DNA of 64,000 nucleotides from Cryptomeria japonica (GCF_030272615.1 NC_081405.1:651640920-651704919), one strand, 5' to 3'. Shown: positions 22,737 to 35,934, numbered from the stretch's first letter. Program-made: numbers and translations. The notes: a model not told the origin generated them from the letters alone.

Positions 22737-22795
22737 TGTGTCCTTAAGCCAGAATTTACCCAAGTGAGAGAATGTTTGACAAACAGGGTACCTAG

Positions 22796-22807
22796 GGTCT
22801 GATACCA
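22796..22807 (-). promoter_or_regulatory. Primer-binding site, F copy 1
   Basis: Minus strand TGGTATCAGACC beside the end of LTR 2 at 22810. The equivalent site of copy 2 is 28779-28790 (TGGTATCATAGC), beside LTR 3. Confidence 0.8.
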
Positions 22808-22809
22808 AT

Positions 22810-25372
22810 TGTTAGACACAATGCACCACTGAGAGGGGGGTGAATTAGTGGTTCTCAAACTTTTCCTTTTAACTATCCCTATGAAGGTATACCGATTAAC
22901 AGTTCTAGCTGAATGTAGACTTACCAGTTAGTGAGGAGACAAAACACAAATGCATTCACACAAATGAACATCACATAACACCAATATGTACGAGGCAAAC
23001 CCAAGATGGGAAAAACCTTGGTGAGCAATGCTGCTAGAGTCTACTGCTCCAATCCAGCCTCACAATTAATCTCTATTACAATGTTTAGGGCACCAACCCA
23101 AGGAGCTACAAACCTTGATTTAGGGCACCAACCCAAGGAGCACCAAACCCTAACTAATTTATGGGCTACAAACCATGCTAGTTTATGGGCACCAACCCAA
23201 AGGAGCTACAACCCTTGCACCGAGGTACAACTCAGTGATCACAATGATAACTTCAAATACAAATTTAGACTTACTGTTACAAGTGAATCTTTTAACCATT
23301 TCATATACCTCACTATGTTGGTGAGACACCTTCTCTGCTACACCGGTTCACTCTTCTGATGCTCTCATTTGCTATTGTATTGCTGGTAAACTCTAGCGGC
23401 TCACTTCTACTCTCCTTCTGCTTTGCTCGATCTCCTCCTCATTGCTCTACTCTGCAGTTCTCTCAACTGTCTTCCTACCGGTACAAGCACCTACCAGTTA
23501 TCTCTTCAGATGCACTCTAGCTTCTATGCTGGTTTCTTAAACCATACATTTAACCCTTTATTAAACCCTATCACCGGTTTAACCTTCACTCTGACTGTTC
23601 TAACTCTCTCATGCAACACTCAATCACTTCACAACAACCCTATCTTCTTCTCTTCAGCACCACCTTGCAATATCTTTGGCTTCTTTATTTATATCTTGGT
23701 TTTCCCACCAAAAGGCTATTCAAATTTTAGGTGGTTAGGGTTACCTCATTGACATTGAGGCAAACCAAATCTAATCAAATCTTATCCAATTTAATCACCC
23801 AGACAATTGTTTTCTCATCACCGCCATTAACACACCTAACATTTTCAAAATATGGAAAACATGACCCTGTATCTTTAAAAAAAAAAAAGACCATTAATAC
23901 CTCCGTTGTTTCCTTCTCGAGGTCTTCTCACAAACTGATTTTCTTTCTTCGATCCACGTGCAAACAACTTCCTAATTTTTCTTTGTCATTCACTCTTCCT
24001 CGAGCTGCACTCCTCTGATCCGATCCACATATCATGGGATTCATATTAAATTCATAGCTATAAAAACACCTATCCCTACACGACACTTCAACAACCTCTA
24101 TGAGCTTTTCACTTCATAGCTAGGTGCTGTCCATGTTAGCATCCGACTCTTCTTAAACAACTATGTTGGTATGGATTGGATCATCGACTAGCTCCATTAC
24201 CAGGTTCATCTACCGACTTCCTAACCCTACTGGTATCTCACACTTTACCAGTTAATTCATCATGTTTTCTCTTTGCTAAAATGCCGGTGGAACTCGTCAC
24301 CCATTACTAGACATGTCTATCCACAGCATGCTCATTCTCATCAAGTGGGAAGTCTTCTGCATCTACACCTTGTCCATATTATCGGTGGACCTACATATTG
24401 GTAAACACTCTTGATGACCCCATGTCATCAACCTTCAACTGTTTCCATCCAAAGCATCTGCATGCCAGATGCATACACTCTTTGCAGCTGCACCACTTTG
24501 CCTTCTTTTTCATTAGACTGAATAACATCTTTGCTCGTTTGTCAAAGTGACAAACCCATCACTTTTCATTTGTTTTGGAATCTCAACATGCATTCTCTGT
24601 TGGTTCAGTGGATAACCTTGATTTCATGCACTAGAGGCATTCCTTTGATTCATGAGTAGATCTAGTGTGAGCCTTTAGACACCCACCTTTACCTCTTCTT
24701 CCTTATCTCACAAAACTCTAATGCACATTATGCATAATAGGAGATAAGCTCCACTTACCGATGGAGTGACACCTTGTCACCTGCATCTTGTAATGCACTC
24801 ATGTGACTTCCTTGTTTATGCATTACATCTTTAAACATGCATATTGTGATCCGATATAGGCACATTCACTGTCAGTGATCTCTGCCCTTGGTGACTACAT
24901 CTTCATTTTGTGGGAGTTTTGTTGTTCAGTAACCTCATAGCATACTGGTGACTTGTTCATCCTTCTCATCTGGTGTTGATGTGATTTAGGTAACATTCTG
25001 CCTGTTCATCACAAATACCATCTCAATCACCTTTCCCATCCTACTTGTACACTGGTCATGAGCTTTCCAATTAGCAACTACACACTGTCAAGACAACACT
25101 TTTGAGTTTACATCCTTTCCTTACTAGTGATACACTATACCGGTAATGTTGCCCTTTCATCCACACAAGTCAGGTACTAACTTATGTTTCAATGACTCCA
25201 GTGATCATTCCTCTGAATGACATTCTCTTCCTTACGTTACCGGTGTTATGCAAAACAAGGTGTTATCAAAGATATATTATTTTGGACACCTTCATGACAA
25301 TGTTGGACATACATCTCTCATACCATTTGTCATTCCATACTAGTTGACATCAATGACAACACAATGCTAACA
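22810..25372 (-). repeat. LTR 2 (middle) of element F
   Basis: 2,563 bp, TGTTAG...GCTAACA. It serves as 5' LTR of internal copy 1 and 3' LTR of internal copy 2: a primer site lies at its left and the polypurine tract (ATCTCCCCTTTGGC reading plus) at its right. Contains a poly-A run near 23,877. Promoter module at 23,684-23,715. Confidence 0.88.
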
Positions 25373-25976
25373 ATCTCCCCTTTGGCATTGATGTCAACTC
25401 ATGTAGTATCCGACATACTACATAATCTCTCTCCCCTTTTGTATGATCCAATGTATTCTCACTCATGTAGTATGTAGTATACTACAAAATCTTTCTCTCC
25501 CTTTGAGAAGAATGGCAAAGGACACTATCAAGATATCATTCCTCCTTGTATTTACTGATCACTAACATAATTATTTCTACCCCTTTATCTTCATTGGATG
25601 CATCTCTTCCTTTGATACAACTTGTTACATTTTTTGAAATCACAATACTTGAGACGGAGGACTAAACCATCAACTGGCTTTAGTTGAGTATGCAAATTTG
25701 ATAAGATTTGTTGAAACACTCAACTGCAGAAATATGTGTTAGTGAATACTACTCTTCGCCTGTCAAACTTCATCACCTCCCATTTGATCCCAAATTTCTT
25801 TAGAATCAAATGTGATTGCACTATTAATACAACCAACCAAATAAAAAGAAGATACCCATAACCATGGAATTCTCCTGGGTAATCCTACTACTAATTCTAT
25901 CCCCTACAATTTGGGCAGTCAGTATCTTTGAAAGTTCACGCATGCCTACTTTGCATCATGATAACTTGAACTCCCC
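25373..25976 (-). promoter_or_regulatory. Polypurine tract and 3' UTR of F copy 2
   Basis: Minus strand carries GCCAAAGGGGAGAT at the LTR edge and two further tracts near 25,432 and 25,498 (AAAGGGGAGAG and AAAGGGAGAG types). No coding sequence is seen up to the small ORF. Confidence 0.65.
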
Positions 25977-26258
25977 TTAATTCATACACCTTAGGTTTTT
26001 ATTGCCTATCCAATCCAATACCGGGACTCCAATCTTCACCATATACCAGTTGAACTGTGCATATGTGATTAACTGATGATCTTTAGCTCCAACATATCCA
26101 CCACAGTCTATGACATGATTGTGAATCCACACAATGCCATACAATGACATCACCATGCCATAAATTAAACCTGTTAGCCCAAAAATATGCATGCCTGCAT
26201 GATTAACCATCGGTCCAACATATGTCATTAAGGTCTTCATCAACACCACTTGAGACAT
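25977..26258 (-). CDS. Small conserved ORF near the 3' end of F internal copy 2
   Basis: 93 codons, containing MTYVGPMVNHAGMHIFGLTG and closely matching 19,927-20,199, with differences such as Q-to-H and Y-to-C substitutions. Function unknown. Confidence 0.35.
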   Translation of the reverse strand: MSQVVLMKTLMTYVGPMVNHAGMHIFGLTGLIYGMVMSLYGIVWIHNHVIDCGGYVGAKDHQLITYAQFNWYMVKIGVPVLDWIGNKNLRCMN

Positions 26259-26627
26259 AACATCATATGTTATGCTATTGGGGATATTACAATAATTTCC
26301 AAACTCATTGTCTTACATAACCTGCAAGTACCTATTATCATTCATGCTGGTAACATCCTGCACATATTGGTTTCCTGTTCTGACCCATCATTACTATCAA
26401 AGCACCTTCTTGTGACTCTCGATATTTTGTGTCACTTTGCATATGATTCCATTTGTTAATCTCCATCCATTGACACATGCAGTAGTGATCCAACATTCAT
26501 TTGTAGGTGTGTAGTCAAGGCAACCTCTACACACACTTATCATCTCATTTTCTTCCTTCATATGGGTAGCACCTTGTTCTTCCAAGTATCCTTCTTCCCT
26601 GAGGGGGTGAATGATAAGTTCCAATTA

Positions 26628-28719
26628 TCACCTATGCATTGAATGCATAGTGCTGGTCCATGGTCTTCTTCCTCCATACCTTCCTGGTCTCAATCTTCTT
26701 CCCACTTTTAGGCTTTGGAGTAGGTCCTTCCTTCTTTTGCCGATGGTTCCTCCCACTTCGTGATTTTGCCTCATAGCTAGAAGTATTGCTATAGTAGCAC
26801 ACTGCATCCATCCCAACTTCATGATTGGTGAACCTTCTAACATGCCGGTTTGACCATCTACTTTTGGTTAATTTTTTGTGATTAACAACCAAAATCAGTA
26901 GACACTTTCTCTTGCAAGGACATTTCTTCTTTGGTTCCATACAAGTCTTTGATTTCCACATGCTCTATACCCACTTTTTTGCAAAGCATAGTTGTTATAT
27001 CGGCCTCCATATGACTGCAAGTTCCTCTTCCTGCAATCAAACACTCTATGACCAATTCCATTGCATTTATGATAAACAACATTTACATTATTAGGAACAA
27101 CAAATGGATTCTTTCTAGCCTTATTGGGAGAGGGGACATGCATGTATCTACTCTTGGATACATTTTTCTCATGTACATGATGTCTATGAGATCCTAAATT
27201 ACTCTTTCTAGATCTCTTTCTACATTCTTTCACCCTATGGACATAACTATTACATGTAAAGCAATAACTAGTAAAGGATGACATATGACTTACAAATTTA
27301 TTCTACCATGCATGGGGAGATCTTACCGATCTAACATCTCCATTTCTCCTTCTTTGAGGATGGATATTGGATTGACTATTCTTTATATTTCCTCCATCTG
27401 ATCTCTTCTGCTGCCACACTTGCTTTGTCCTATGGGCGGTAGCACTTCCTTTTCTTCCACCGGTAGGAGGTCTTTCTTGTTGTCTTCTCATGTTCCTGCT
27501 TTTGATGAAGCTATCTTCTCCCATCTTCTCTTTGCCTTTGGGATTTGCATTGTTCCTCCTTTTTGCAGCATTGATCTTCATTCTTGTCTGCAAGTCTTCA
27601 CTGGTTGTATTTAGGTCAACCTTCTTCTGGGGAGCATTTTTGACTATGAAGGTTTGTCCCTTGTTTCCTTTATTTGAGGAGACAAACAAAATTTCATTGT
27701 GGAAAACATTCTTGCTCATGGATCATTCACCGACACCACTACCTAAACCTTCAATGTCCTTGGCATGCTTTTCCTTCTTCAATATTTTGTCCAAGGTATC
27801 ATTGATGCCATCAAACAGGATTCTTACCTTGAGCTCATCAATACATTTCTTATGGTTTTTTCAGAGAATCTCCATTTCTCCAACTAGTTGTAGATATTCT
27901 TTATCTTTAACTTCTAGCCTAGATGCTAGATCTTCACACTGGCACTGCTTGGTGCCTTGTTCTTGAGACTTCAACTCTGAGATGCATTTCTCAGATTCTT
28001 CAAGGCATTTAGTTAACCGATTTTGTTCCACTATAGCAACATTCTTGAATAACTTGTATTACTTTCTTACTCTACTGAGTTCTTCAAGTGCATTTACAAG
28101 CTCTCCTTCAAGATCAACTTCTGCTTCATTTTCTTCTCCATATTCACTAACAAATAGATCTTGCTGGCTAGATCTATCTACCTTGTCTCCTTTTTCTTCA
28201 TCTTCTTCATTATCAGTACCAAACACATCATATTGGTGGGATCCATTTGACTTATCACTTTTAGATGTGTGCACCTCATCTTTAGATTCTTGTTCCATGA
28301 AGAGATGAGTGTCCTCATCACCATTGCTACTACAACAATTTGATCTACCTCTATCATCAGTGGATGTGTTTGTTACATTTCTTTTCTCTCTCACGAACTG
28401 ATCCAGTGGTATAGGGTTCATTTCAATAAAGCTTTTTTAGTCTATCCCATAGACTCTTTGTCAATTTTCACTTATCCACCTATGAGAGAACATGACTGGT
28501 GAGCCCACTGAATATGGCCTTCATGGCTTCTTCATTACACATGCATCTTCTTTCTTCTTCATAACTGGTAGGAGAACAAACATTCCTAGAGAGACCATTA
28601 ACAACCGACATCCACACATCAAACCCTAGAGAGGACAAGTAGACTTCCATTCTACAACTCCAAATGGATTAATTTGAACCATCAAACATAGGAGCAGGTT
28701 TTGACACTAAACAAACCAT
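26628..28719 (-). pseudogene. Gag of element F, copy 2
   Basis: ATG at 28719. Same layout as copy 1: a capsid-type region, now badly broken, an acidic stretch and coiled coil with AEVDLEGELVNALEELSRVR (near 28,060-28,120), a Lys/Arg-rich segment (27,303-27,719), then knuckles near 27,260-27,040 (CFTCNSYVHRVKEC and CNGIGHRVFDC). A basic tail extends to about 26,630. This copy keeps longer open stretches in its C-terminal half than copy 1. Confidence 0.75.
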
Positions 28720-28792
28720 TGTGTCCTTAAGCTAGAATCTACCCAAGTGAGAGAAAACTTGACAAAAAGGGTACCTAGGCTATGATACCAAT

Positions 28793-31395
28793 TGTTAGAC
28801 ACAATGCACCACTAAGAGGGGGGTGAATATGTGGTTCTCAAACTTTTCCCTTTGACTATCCCTATGAATGTAGACCAATTAACAGTTCTTGTTGAATGTA
28901 GACTTCCTGATTAGTGAGGAGACAAAACACAAATACATTCACACAAAGTGACATCACATAACACCAGTATGTATGAGGAAAATCTAAGATGGGAAAAACC
29001 TCGGTGAGCAATGCTGCTGGAGTCTACTGCTCCAATCCAACCTCACAATTTATCTCTGTTACAATTTTTAGGGCACCAACCCAAGGAGCACAAACCCCTA
29101 GCTGATTTATGGGCTACAACCCAAAAGGAGCTACAACCCCTGCTAGTTTATGGGCACCAACCCAAAGGAGCTACAACCCCTGCTCCAAGCTACAACTCAT
29201 TGATCATAATGATAACTTCAAATACAAAGTTTTCCTTACTCTTACAAGAAAATCTTGTAACCATTTCATATACCTCACTCTACTAGTGAGACACCTTCTC
29301 TTCTACACTGGTTCACTCTTCTACTGCTCTCATCTGCTACTGTATTGCCCATAAATTCTATGGTTTCACCTCTACTCTGTTGTTGCTCTGCTGGATCTCC
29401 TTCTCACTGCTCTTCTCTGCAGTTCTCTCAACTGTCTTCCTGTTGGTACAAGCACCTATTGATTATGTCTTCATATGCACTCTAGCTGCTATGTCGGTTT
29501 CTTAAACCATACGGGTTAACCCTCTTTTAAACCCTATCACCGATTTAACCTTCACTTCCTTAGTCACTATCTTCTTTTGCTATTTCCACTTTGACTTCTC
29601 TAACTCTCTCATGCAACACTCAATCACTTCGTAACAACCCTATCTTCTTCTCTTCAATAGTAGCTCACAATATATTTGGCTTCCTTATTTATATCCTGGT
29701 TTTCCCGCCAAAAGCCTATTCAAATTTTGGGTGGTTAGGATTCCCTCATCGACATCGAGGCAAATCAAATCCAATTAGATCTTATCCGATCTAATCGCCC
29801 AGACAACTGTTTTCTCATCACCGCCATTAATGCACCTTTCCATACACATTTTCTAAATATAGAAAACATGACCCTGTATCTCAACCTACATGTGTCAAAA
29901 ATACCATTAATATACCATTAATACCTCTGTTGTTTCCTTCTTGAGGTCTTCTTACAAACTGATTTTCTTGCTTCAATCAAAGCACCAACAACTCCCTAAT
30001 TTTTCTCTGTCATTCACTCTTCCTCGAGCTACACTCCTCTGATCCGATCCACAAATCATGAGATTCATATTAAATGCACACCTATAAAAACACCTATCTC
30101 TACATGGCACTTCATCGACCTCTGAAAGATAGCCTTTTCATCTCTATGTGGCATCCATGTCAGCATCTAGCTTTGCTCAAACAACTATGTTGGTATGGAG
30201 TGGATTACCGACCAGTTCCATTACTGAGTTCATCTACTGACTTACTAACCCTTCCAATATCTCACATTTTACCGGTTAACTCTTCATGTCTTGTCTTTGC
30301 TAAACTATCGGTGGAACTTGTCAACCGGTCACTAGACTTGTCTATACATACCATGCTCATTCTCATCAAGTGGGAAATCTTCTGCATCTGCACCTTGTCC
30401 ATATTACCAGTGGACCTACATACTGGTAAACACTTTTGATGACCCCATGTCATCAACCTTCAAAAATTTCTATCCAAAGCATATGCATGCTTGCTGCATA
30501 CACTCTTTGCAGCTACACCACTTTGCCTCCTTCATCATCTGACTGAATAATATTTCTGTTGGTTTGTTAAAGTGACAATTCCATCACTTTTCATTTGTTC
30601 AGGCATCTCAACATACCTTCTTTGTTGATTCAGTGCATAACCTTGATTTCATGCACTAGAGGTATTCCTTTGATTCACCGATAGATCCGGTGTGAGCCTT
30701 CAGACACTTGCCTTTACCTCTTCTTTCTTATCTCACAAAACTCTTGCACATTATGCATAATAGGAGATAAGCTCCACTTACCATAAGAGTGACACCTTGT
30801 CACTTGCATCTTTTAATGCACTCAAGTGACTTCCCTATTTGTGCAGCACATATTTAAACATGCACATTATTTTCTAGTGGGGGCACATTCATTGTCAGTC
30901 ATCTCTTCTCTTGGCGACTGCATCTTCATCCGGTGGGAGTCCTACTATTCAGCAACCTCACAACATACTAGTGACTTGTTCATCCTTCTTCTCTGGTGTT
31001 GATGTATTTTAGGTAACATTCTGCCTCTTCATCACAAACACCATTTCAAGCACCTTGTACATCCTACTTTTACATTGGTTATGAGCTTGCTAGTTGGCAG
31101 CTACACACTATCAACATAACACTTATTAGTTGACATCCTTTCCTTATCGGTGATACACTGTATGGGTAACCTTTCCCTTTCATCCACACAAGTCAAGCAC
31201 TAACTTGTGTACCGGTGACTCCAATGATCATTCCTCTAAATGACATTCTCTTCCTTACCTTACTGGTGTTTTGAAACACAAGGTGTTATCAAAGGTATCT
31301 CATTCTGTACACCTTCATGATTATGTTGCATATACATCTCTCATACTAGTAGTCATCCCATACCGGTTGACATCAATGACAACACAATACCAACA
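28793..31395 (-). repeat. LTR 3 (5' LTR) of element F
   Basis: 2,603 bp, TGTTAGACACAATGCACC to ATACCAACA. Promoter module at 29,684-29,715. The outer end is followed by the AGAAA duplication. Confidence 0.9.
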
Positions 31396-32880
31396 AGAAA
31401 AAGCTCAGTGAGAATAGCTACTGGAGATCTTCTTCTCCAATCCAGCCTCACAATAACTTTATAATTACAATATTTAGGGCACCAACCCAAGGAGTACCAA
31501 CCCCTGCATAATTTATAGGGTACAACCTAAAGGACCTACAACCCTTGTAGTAAGCTTTAACCTAGTGACAATAATATAAAACTCAGTTATACAGATGAAA
31601 TCACTATTGGAAATGAAGTTTTGCAACCTTACAATATTATCCCCTACCAGTTTTAACCTTACTGGTCTATATTCTCTCCATCCACTCTGCAACTTGACTT
31701 TGCTATTGACTTTTCTAAATCCCCTCTCACAATGTCTTCCCTCTTTTAACTGACCCTTGATCACTCTTAATTAGACACAACTTTTGTAGGTTTGTCACCT
31801 CTGTATTCAATGCACACTCCGTTGGTTGTTCCTTATACCAGTTTACACTGCTTCTTGTTATCGGTGAATACTCTGCTCATAAACACTTCAAGTGTTTATC
31901 TCTTCGGCTCTCAGCTAATAATTTCACACTTGTCTTCACTCTGTAACAACAATAATCATAGTCCCAATTCATCATATTTAAACTTCATCTTTCTTGCCAA
32001 GAATCAATTCAAACTTGGGGTGGTTAGGGTTTCCTTTACCTGACAAAATCTACATGAGATCTGATCCAATCTGCCTTGGATAGATCACTTGTACTCAAGG
32101 AATGCATTTGTATGCATTTTCCATTATCCGATGCATATTTTCTAGAGATAGCAATCTCGTCCATGATTTTCTACCTTGAAATTTGTCAACGCATTTATAG
32201 TCCAATCGTTTCCTTCTCGAGGTCATCTTGCAATCCGATTTCTTTGCTTCAATCTAGGCGTCAACTACTCCCTAATCTTTCTCTATCATTCTTTCTTTCT
32301 CGAGCTACATCAATCAATTACCAGCCCATGATTTTTGGCTATTTCATTAATGTTGACAGAGGCTTCATTGACCTTTGCATGTTTTCCACCTTAGCTCCAC
32401 ATGGCATCACAATGGTCATACACTCAGCTCACTGACACAAGGTCGGTTTACACTTGAACATTCAAAAAACTCATACCGGTACAAGCCTTTACCGGTGAGA
32501 CCTTCTCCTCCTACTAACTGGTAATGTACACTACAACAATAGCACATTTTCACCTCTGATGGCTTGTGATTACTTTAACATTCTGCCTCTTCATCATAAA
32601 CAAGCAGCCAACCTCCAGACCGGTTTATGCTCTACCGGTTATCACTTAACATGCTAACATACACATGCATCTCACCTCATACCGGTGAAGTCACCGATAG
32701 TCTCAATAATTACTTGTCTTCCAACATACCGATTGACAATCCTTCATGTTAATCTTCTCAATACCTTATTTTTCTTTCACCATACTGGTACACTCTTCTT
32801 CATACCGGATGACATACCTGTACTGGTAGCCTAGCTGCAATACCAGTTGATATCAATGACAACTCAATGCCAACACCTTA

Positions 32881-34993
32881 TCAAGAGGCTCAACCCTCTA
32901 GTACTTCCACCACTACCATTACTAGAACTAGCACTCCTACCACAACTACTACAACAACACCAACCACTAAATCAACCGCATCTATTGCACAAATTGTTTC
33001 AATAACACATCCACCCTTGGTTACAATAATTGACACTCCATCTTTCGTTGCTTCATAGATTCCTGCATCTATGATGACTCCTACAATTGAAATAGTAACT
33101 ATTCATAATGTGGAGTCAGACTCAGAACAAGAGGAGGATAAGTCAACACCAACAAAGGTAGAGCCTTAAAAAAGGAAAAGAATGACTCCTTCTAGTGCAG
33201 AGAAATAGAGGGAGCCTATCGTACAAAAGGAATCAAAACTTCCATAGGTAGCCCCTATGGATATAGATGATTAGGGTCTGTAGGAGAAGTAGCACGATGA
33301 AGAAGGGGAAATGGAGCAAGAACAAGATGAAGAACAAGATGAAAGGTTGGTTCTTACTCCATGGGATATATAAAACTTATTGAAAGATATCACGGGTGGA
33401 GATATAGAGAAACAAAGTCAAGAGCCAACCAACGACTTCAAAGAGCAAGTGAGCGAGAAATTAGAAGAATATCAACAACTTGATATTGATGGTACTCTAC
33501 AATCGCACTTGGCTCAACAAGTGCTCTCACAACAACAAAAACTTACCATACGAGTGCTCCTTACCCAGGGAGTGACTCAAACTCCTTCAGATACACAGGT
33601 TAGAGTAGAAGAGAAGCAATAGGAGGAGGAACTATCACAAGAAGCTGGAAGGGTGTTGACATAGATAACTACCCAAGGAGGAAGTACATATGAAGGAACA
33701 CCATGATGGTTAACCTTCACTTTTGATAAGAAACAAAAGGCACTTCTTTCTAAACTTACATTGCAACAGGCTATTATAGAGGAGCCAAAGAAAACAAAGA
33801 GGGCCAAAAAAATTCATCATTTATCTAGAACTGGATCCGTTGAAGTAATTACCAATATTGTATCCCCTATGGAGACTGAAGGAGAGGGTCCTTTGAGATA
33901 TCAAGTATCACAAGTTAGGCTTGGAAGGCAAATGAAGTGGGGAGAGCTTGATACTTTAGGTTTTGCCACTAGTACAGTCAGGAGTAGAATGGAGAAGGAG
34001 CATAACTCCTAGCTACAGGTAAAGGCATAATTAGAGCAGTAAAATCAATTGCTTGTGGAGATGGGGAAGCCTTTGGATTCAAGGGCAGATGACATAGTGC
34101 CATCTACATCATTGCTGCCAGAGGGTGATGTACAAACTTTGATTGAAATAAGAAAAGTAGCTACTACTACTAAGTTTCGGGCAAAAGTGAAATTCTTCCT
34201 ACATCATACAACAAATATTTATAAAAATATACTCAAAATGGAGAAAGAAATCAGAGATTGTTCAGCAAATTGGGAAGTGAGGATCAGAAACTTCACTAAA
34301 ATGTGTAAAAATTTGGATAAAATATTGGCCTTGGGTGAGGAAGTGATTAAAAATGAAGATTTGCTGGGAGGAGATGATTTTGGTAGTTTACAATCTTATA
34401 TCTTTATAATAGAATTTAAGATAGAAGTTCTTGAGTAGTGCATGTCAAAGATATTGGAGGTACATGCTCCTCTTTTGAAATCAATTAGTAAATATGAAAA
34501 TTTTGTGAAGAAGTTGTTAGGGGCATATGGTAATGATATTTTGAAAGATGGTTGCTTGAAGGAAGGTATAGTGCTAGATCAATGGGATTAGTATGTGGCT
34601 CATCATTTTGATCCTATAGTTGAGTGTAATACAGAGTTAATGGATGGATACTCATTTTTGACCTCTTAGTGTATACATGTGGAGGGAGTAATTGATAAAT
34701 TGGTCAACCAATGGGAGCAGTCAAAGAAAATTTTGAAGAAGTTTGAGTTCCAAAATTTGTAAGTTGCTAATCCTCCTGAAGATATAGTTGCATGCTTTAT
34801 CTGTAGCTATAAGAACTATAAATGGAGTAAAGGATGGACGTATAGTTGCCACACATGCAATTTTGATAGATTTTTGAAAATATTTTTGGTTGACACCAAG
34901 GTTGGGAGTTTAACTACTGTACAACATCAACTTCAGCTTTTGGGCAAATTTTGCATGGCTAGAAACACATGTTTTGTAGTGATAGTTAGTTAG
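32881..34993 (+). pseudogene. Large ORF of element D, C-terminal half
   Basis: Continues the frame left at 10,590. It opens with a Pro/Ser/Thr-rich low-complexity stretch (32,880-33,050), followed by a Glu/Gln-rich acidic region, a central block (33,761-34,438) and a coil-forming region. Near the end is a four-cysteine pattern CFIC-x14-CHTC that could bind zinc. Reading stays in one frame for 2.1 kb despite ~17 stops, most of them TAG. Not recognised; unlike gag or pol. The true end may be this TAG or about 90 bases later. Confidence 0.6.
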
Positions 34994-35862
34994 TAGTTTA
35001 ACTGGAGTTCAGGGCAAAGACTTGCATGTCAACTGCAGCTCCTTGATTTTGTTGCACTTAGTTTAGATAGCTTTAATTTCTAAATTTTAGGACATGAAAT
35101 TCTATAATTTTTTTTTTGATTCATTATAAGGGTCCGTGAATTGATGATTTGAGGTCTAATTAGAAATTCCATTAGAGATTTTATGCAGATTTTTATGAGT
35201 TTAGAAGAATTTTTGTGATACTCTTTGAAGTTTAATACAAAAAAGTAGCTTGTGGATTTCTTGATCTACTTGTGTGTTCTATATGGTTATGTTCTTTGTA
35301 ATCTGGTAACTTCTATTATTTGAATCAGAAACTAGTTCTTTTTTGGATGCTTTGTTATTTTATGAATCATATTGCACATGTAAATGGTATATGAGGTTTA
35401 AATTGATAGAGCTATTATTGCTTGGGTAATATTAATTTCCGTTGGTGTGTGAATTTGATTGACTTTATATACTTTATGGAGCTCGTTATTTGAATGCTGA
35501 TTTAGTAATAATGATAACATTGGGATTATGAAATTCTAACCATGTGGATCATTTGGTTGTTATTGTATTGATTTCATTGTTATTCCCTTGTTCCCTTGAT
35601 CTATCTTTTATTTTTTATTTTTGAGAAAATCTAAATCAAAAAATACAAAAAAAAGTAGGTAATTCGAAGTTGTTTCAACTAGCAGGCCCCTTGACAGGTA
35701 CAATCGCATCAACCACTGAGTGACCCAACACCATCATGACCTAACTATAGAGACCTTGGAGTAATTAGTCTTTCAATATTTATTGCTTTTCAGGAGAGGT
35801 GGTGAGTGTTCACATAAACTACCTGACTATTGGTGAGTGTGTCAAAACACATGTCAACAAGA
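34994..35862 (+). other. 3' non-coding tail of element D
   Basis: T-rich sequence without coding signal. The last ~270 bases match the D' tail at 3,100-3,399. It ends TGTCAAAACACATGTCAACA just before C coding resumes. Confidence 0.5.
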
Positions 35863-35934
35863 ATGAAGGATTTTATTTCATATTCAGGTCTAGTTTTATC
35901 ATTAATACTTAAAATTTTTGCCATACTACCAAGT
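35863..35934 (-). pseudogene. ORF2 of element C, first codons before insertion of D
   Basis: The ATG at 35934 reads MAKILSINDKTRPEYEIKSF on the minus strand and is then cut by D; the protein continues at 7,306 and below. ORF2 of A and B begin similarly with MAST at this point in the element. Confidence 0.5.

Larger units (their letters stand above)
18107..31395 (-). mobile_element. Element F: pol-less copia-related element as a tandem dimer
   Basis: Three LTRs (18107-19925 truncated, 22810-25372, 28793-31395) alternate with two related internal regions (19926-22809 and 25373-28792). The outer flanks carry GGAAA (18102-18106) and AGAAA (31396-31400), a 5-bp duplication with one mismatch, so the whole array behaves as one locus inserted in the LTR of E. 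Internal regions carry capsid-type gag, coiled coil and knuckles but no protease, integrase or RT. Each LTR is about 2.6 kb, unusually long for copia. Confidence 0.88.
10591..32875 (-). mobile_element. Element E: autonomous Ty1/copia retrotransposon, split by F
   Basis: Minus-strand element with TGTTGG...CCAACA LTRs, duplication ACTTA (10586-10590) against CCTTA (32876-32880), primer site, gag, protease, integrase, RT, RNase H and polypurine tract in copia order. Without F it is about 9.0 kb. Removing E and one duplication copy restores the D reading frame exactly. All domains are recognisable, but protease and several frames carry inactivating changes. Confidence 0.92.
17882..32875 (-). repeat. 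5' LTR of element E, interrupted by element F
   Basis: The pieces are 17882-18106 and 31401-32875. The first ends in CCCAATGTGGGAAA and the second resumes AAGCTCAGTGAGAATAG; the intact partner LTR reads straight through the same sequence near 10,805-10,840. The second piece contains the promoter module near 31,970-32,000. Total about 1.70 kb. Confidence 0.9.
7307..35862 (+). mobile_element. Element D: long pol-less retroelement-like unit, split by E
   Basis: Plus-strand unit inserted in ORF2 of C. It has a leader with TATA-like box, palindromic repeats and a possible intron, one long decayed ORF (about 1,300 codons when E is discounted) and a ~0.85 kb tail whose last ~270 bases recur at 3,100-3,399. 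No LTR pair, primer site or polymerase was found. Ends are estimated from where C coding stops and resumes, and no convincing target duplication was seen, so the class (non-autonomous LTR element with diverged LTRs, or something else) is open. About 6.3 kb is its own sequence. Confidence 0.5.

Noticed and set aside
27982-28308. Ser-rich plus-strand ORF
   Set aside because: Antisense of the acidic/coiled region of F gag copy 2.
32867-33058. Pro/Thr-rich host gene
   Set aside because: It is the middle of the D ORF; the first residues come from the end of the E LTR and the true frame joins 10,590.
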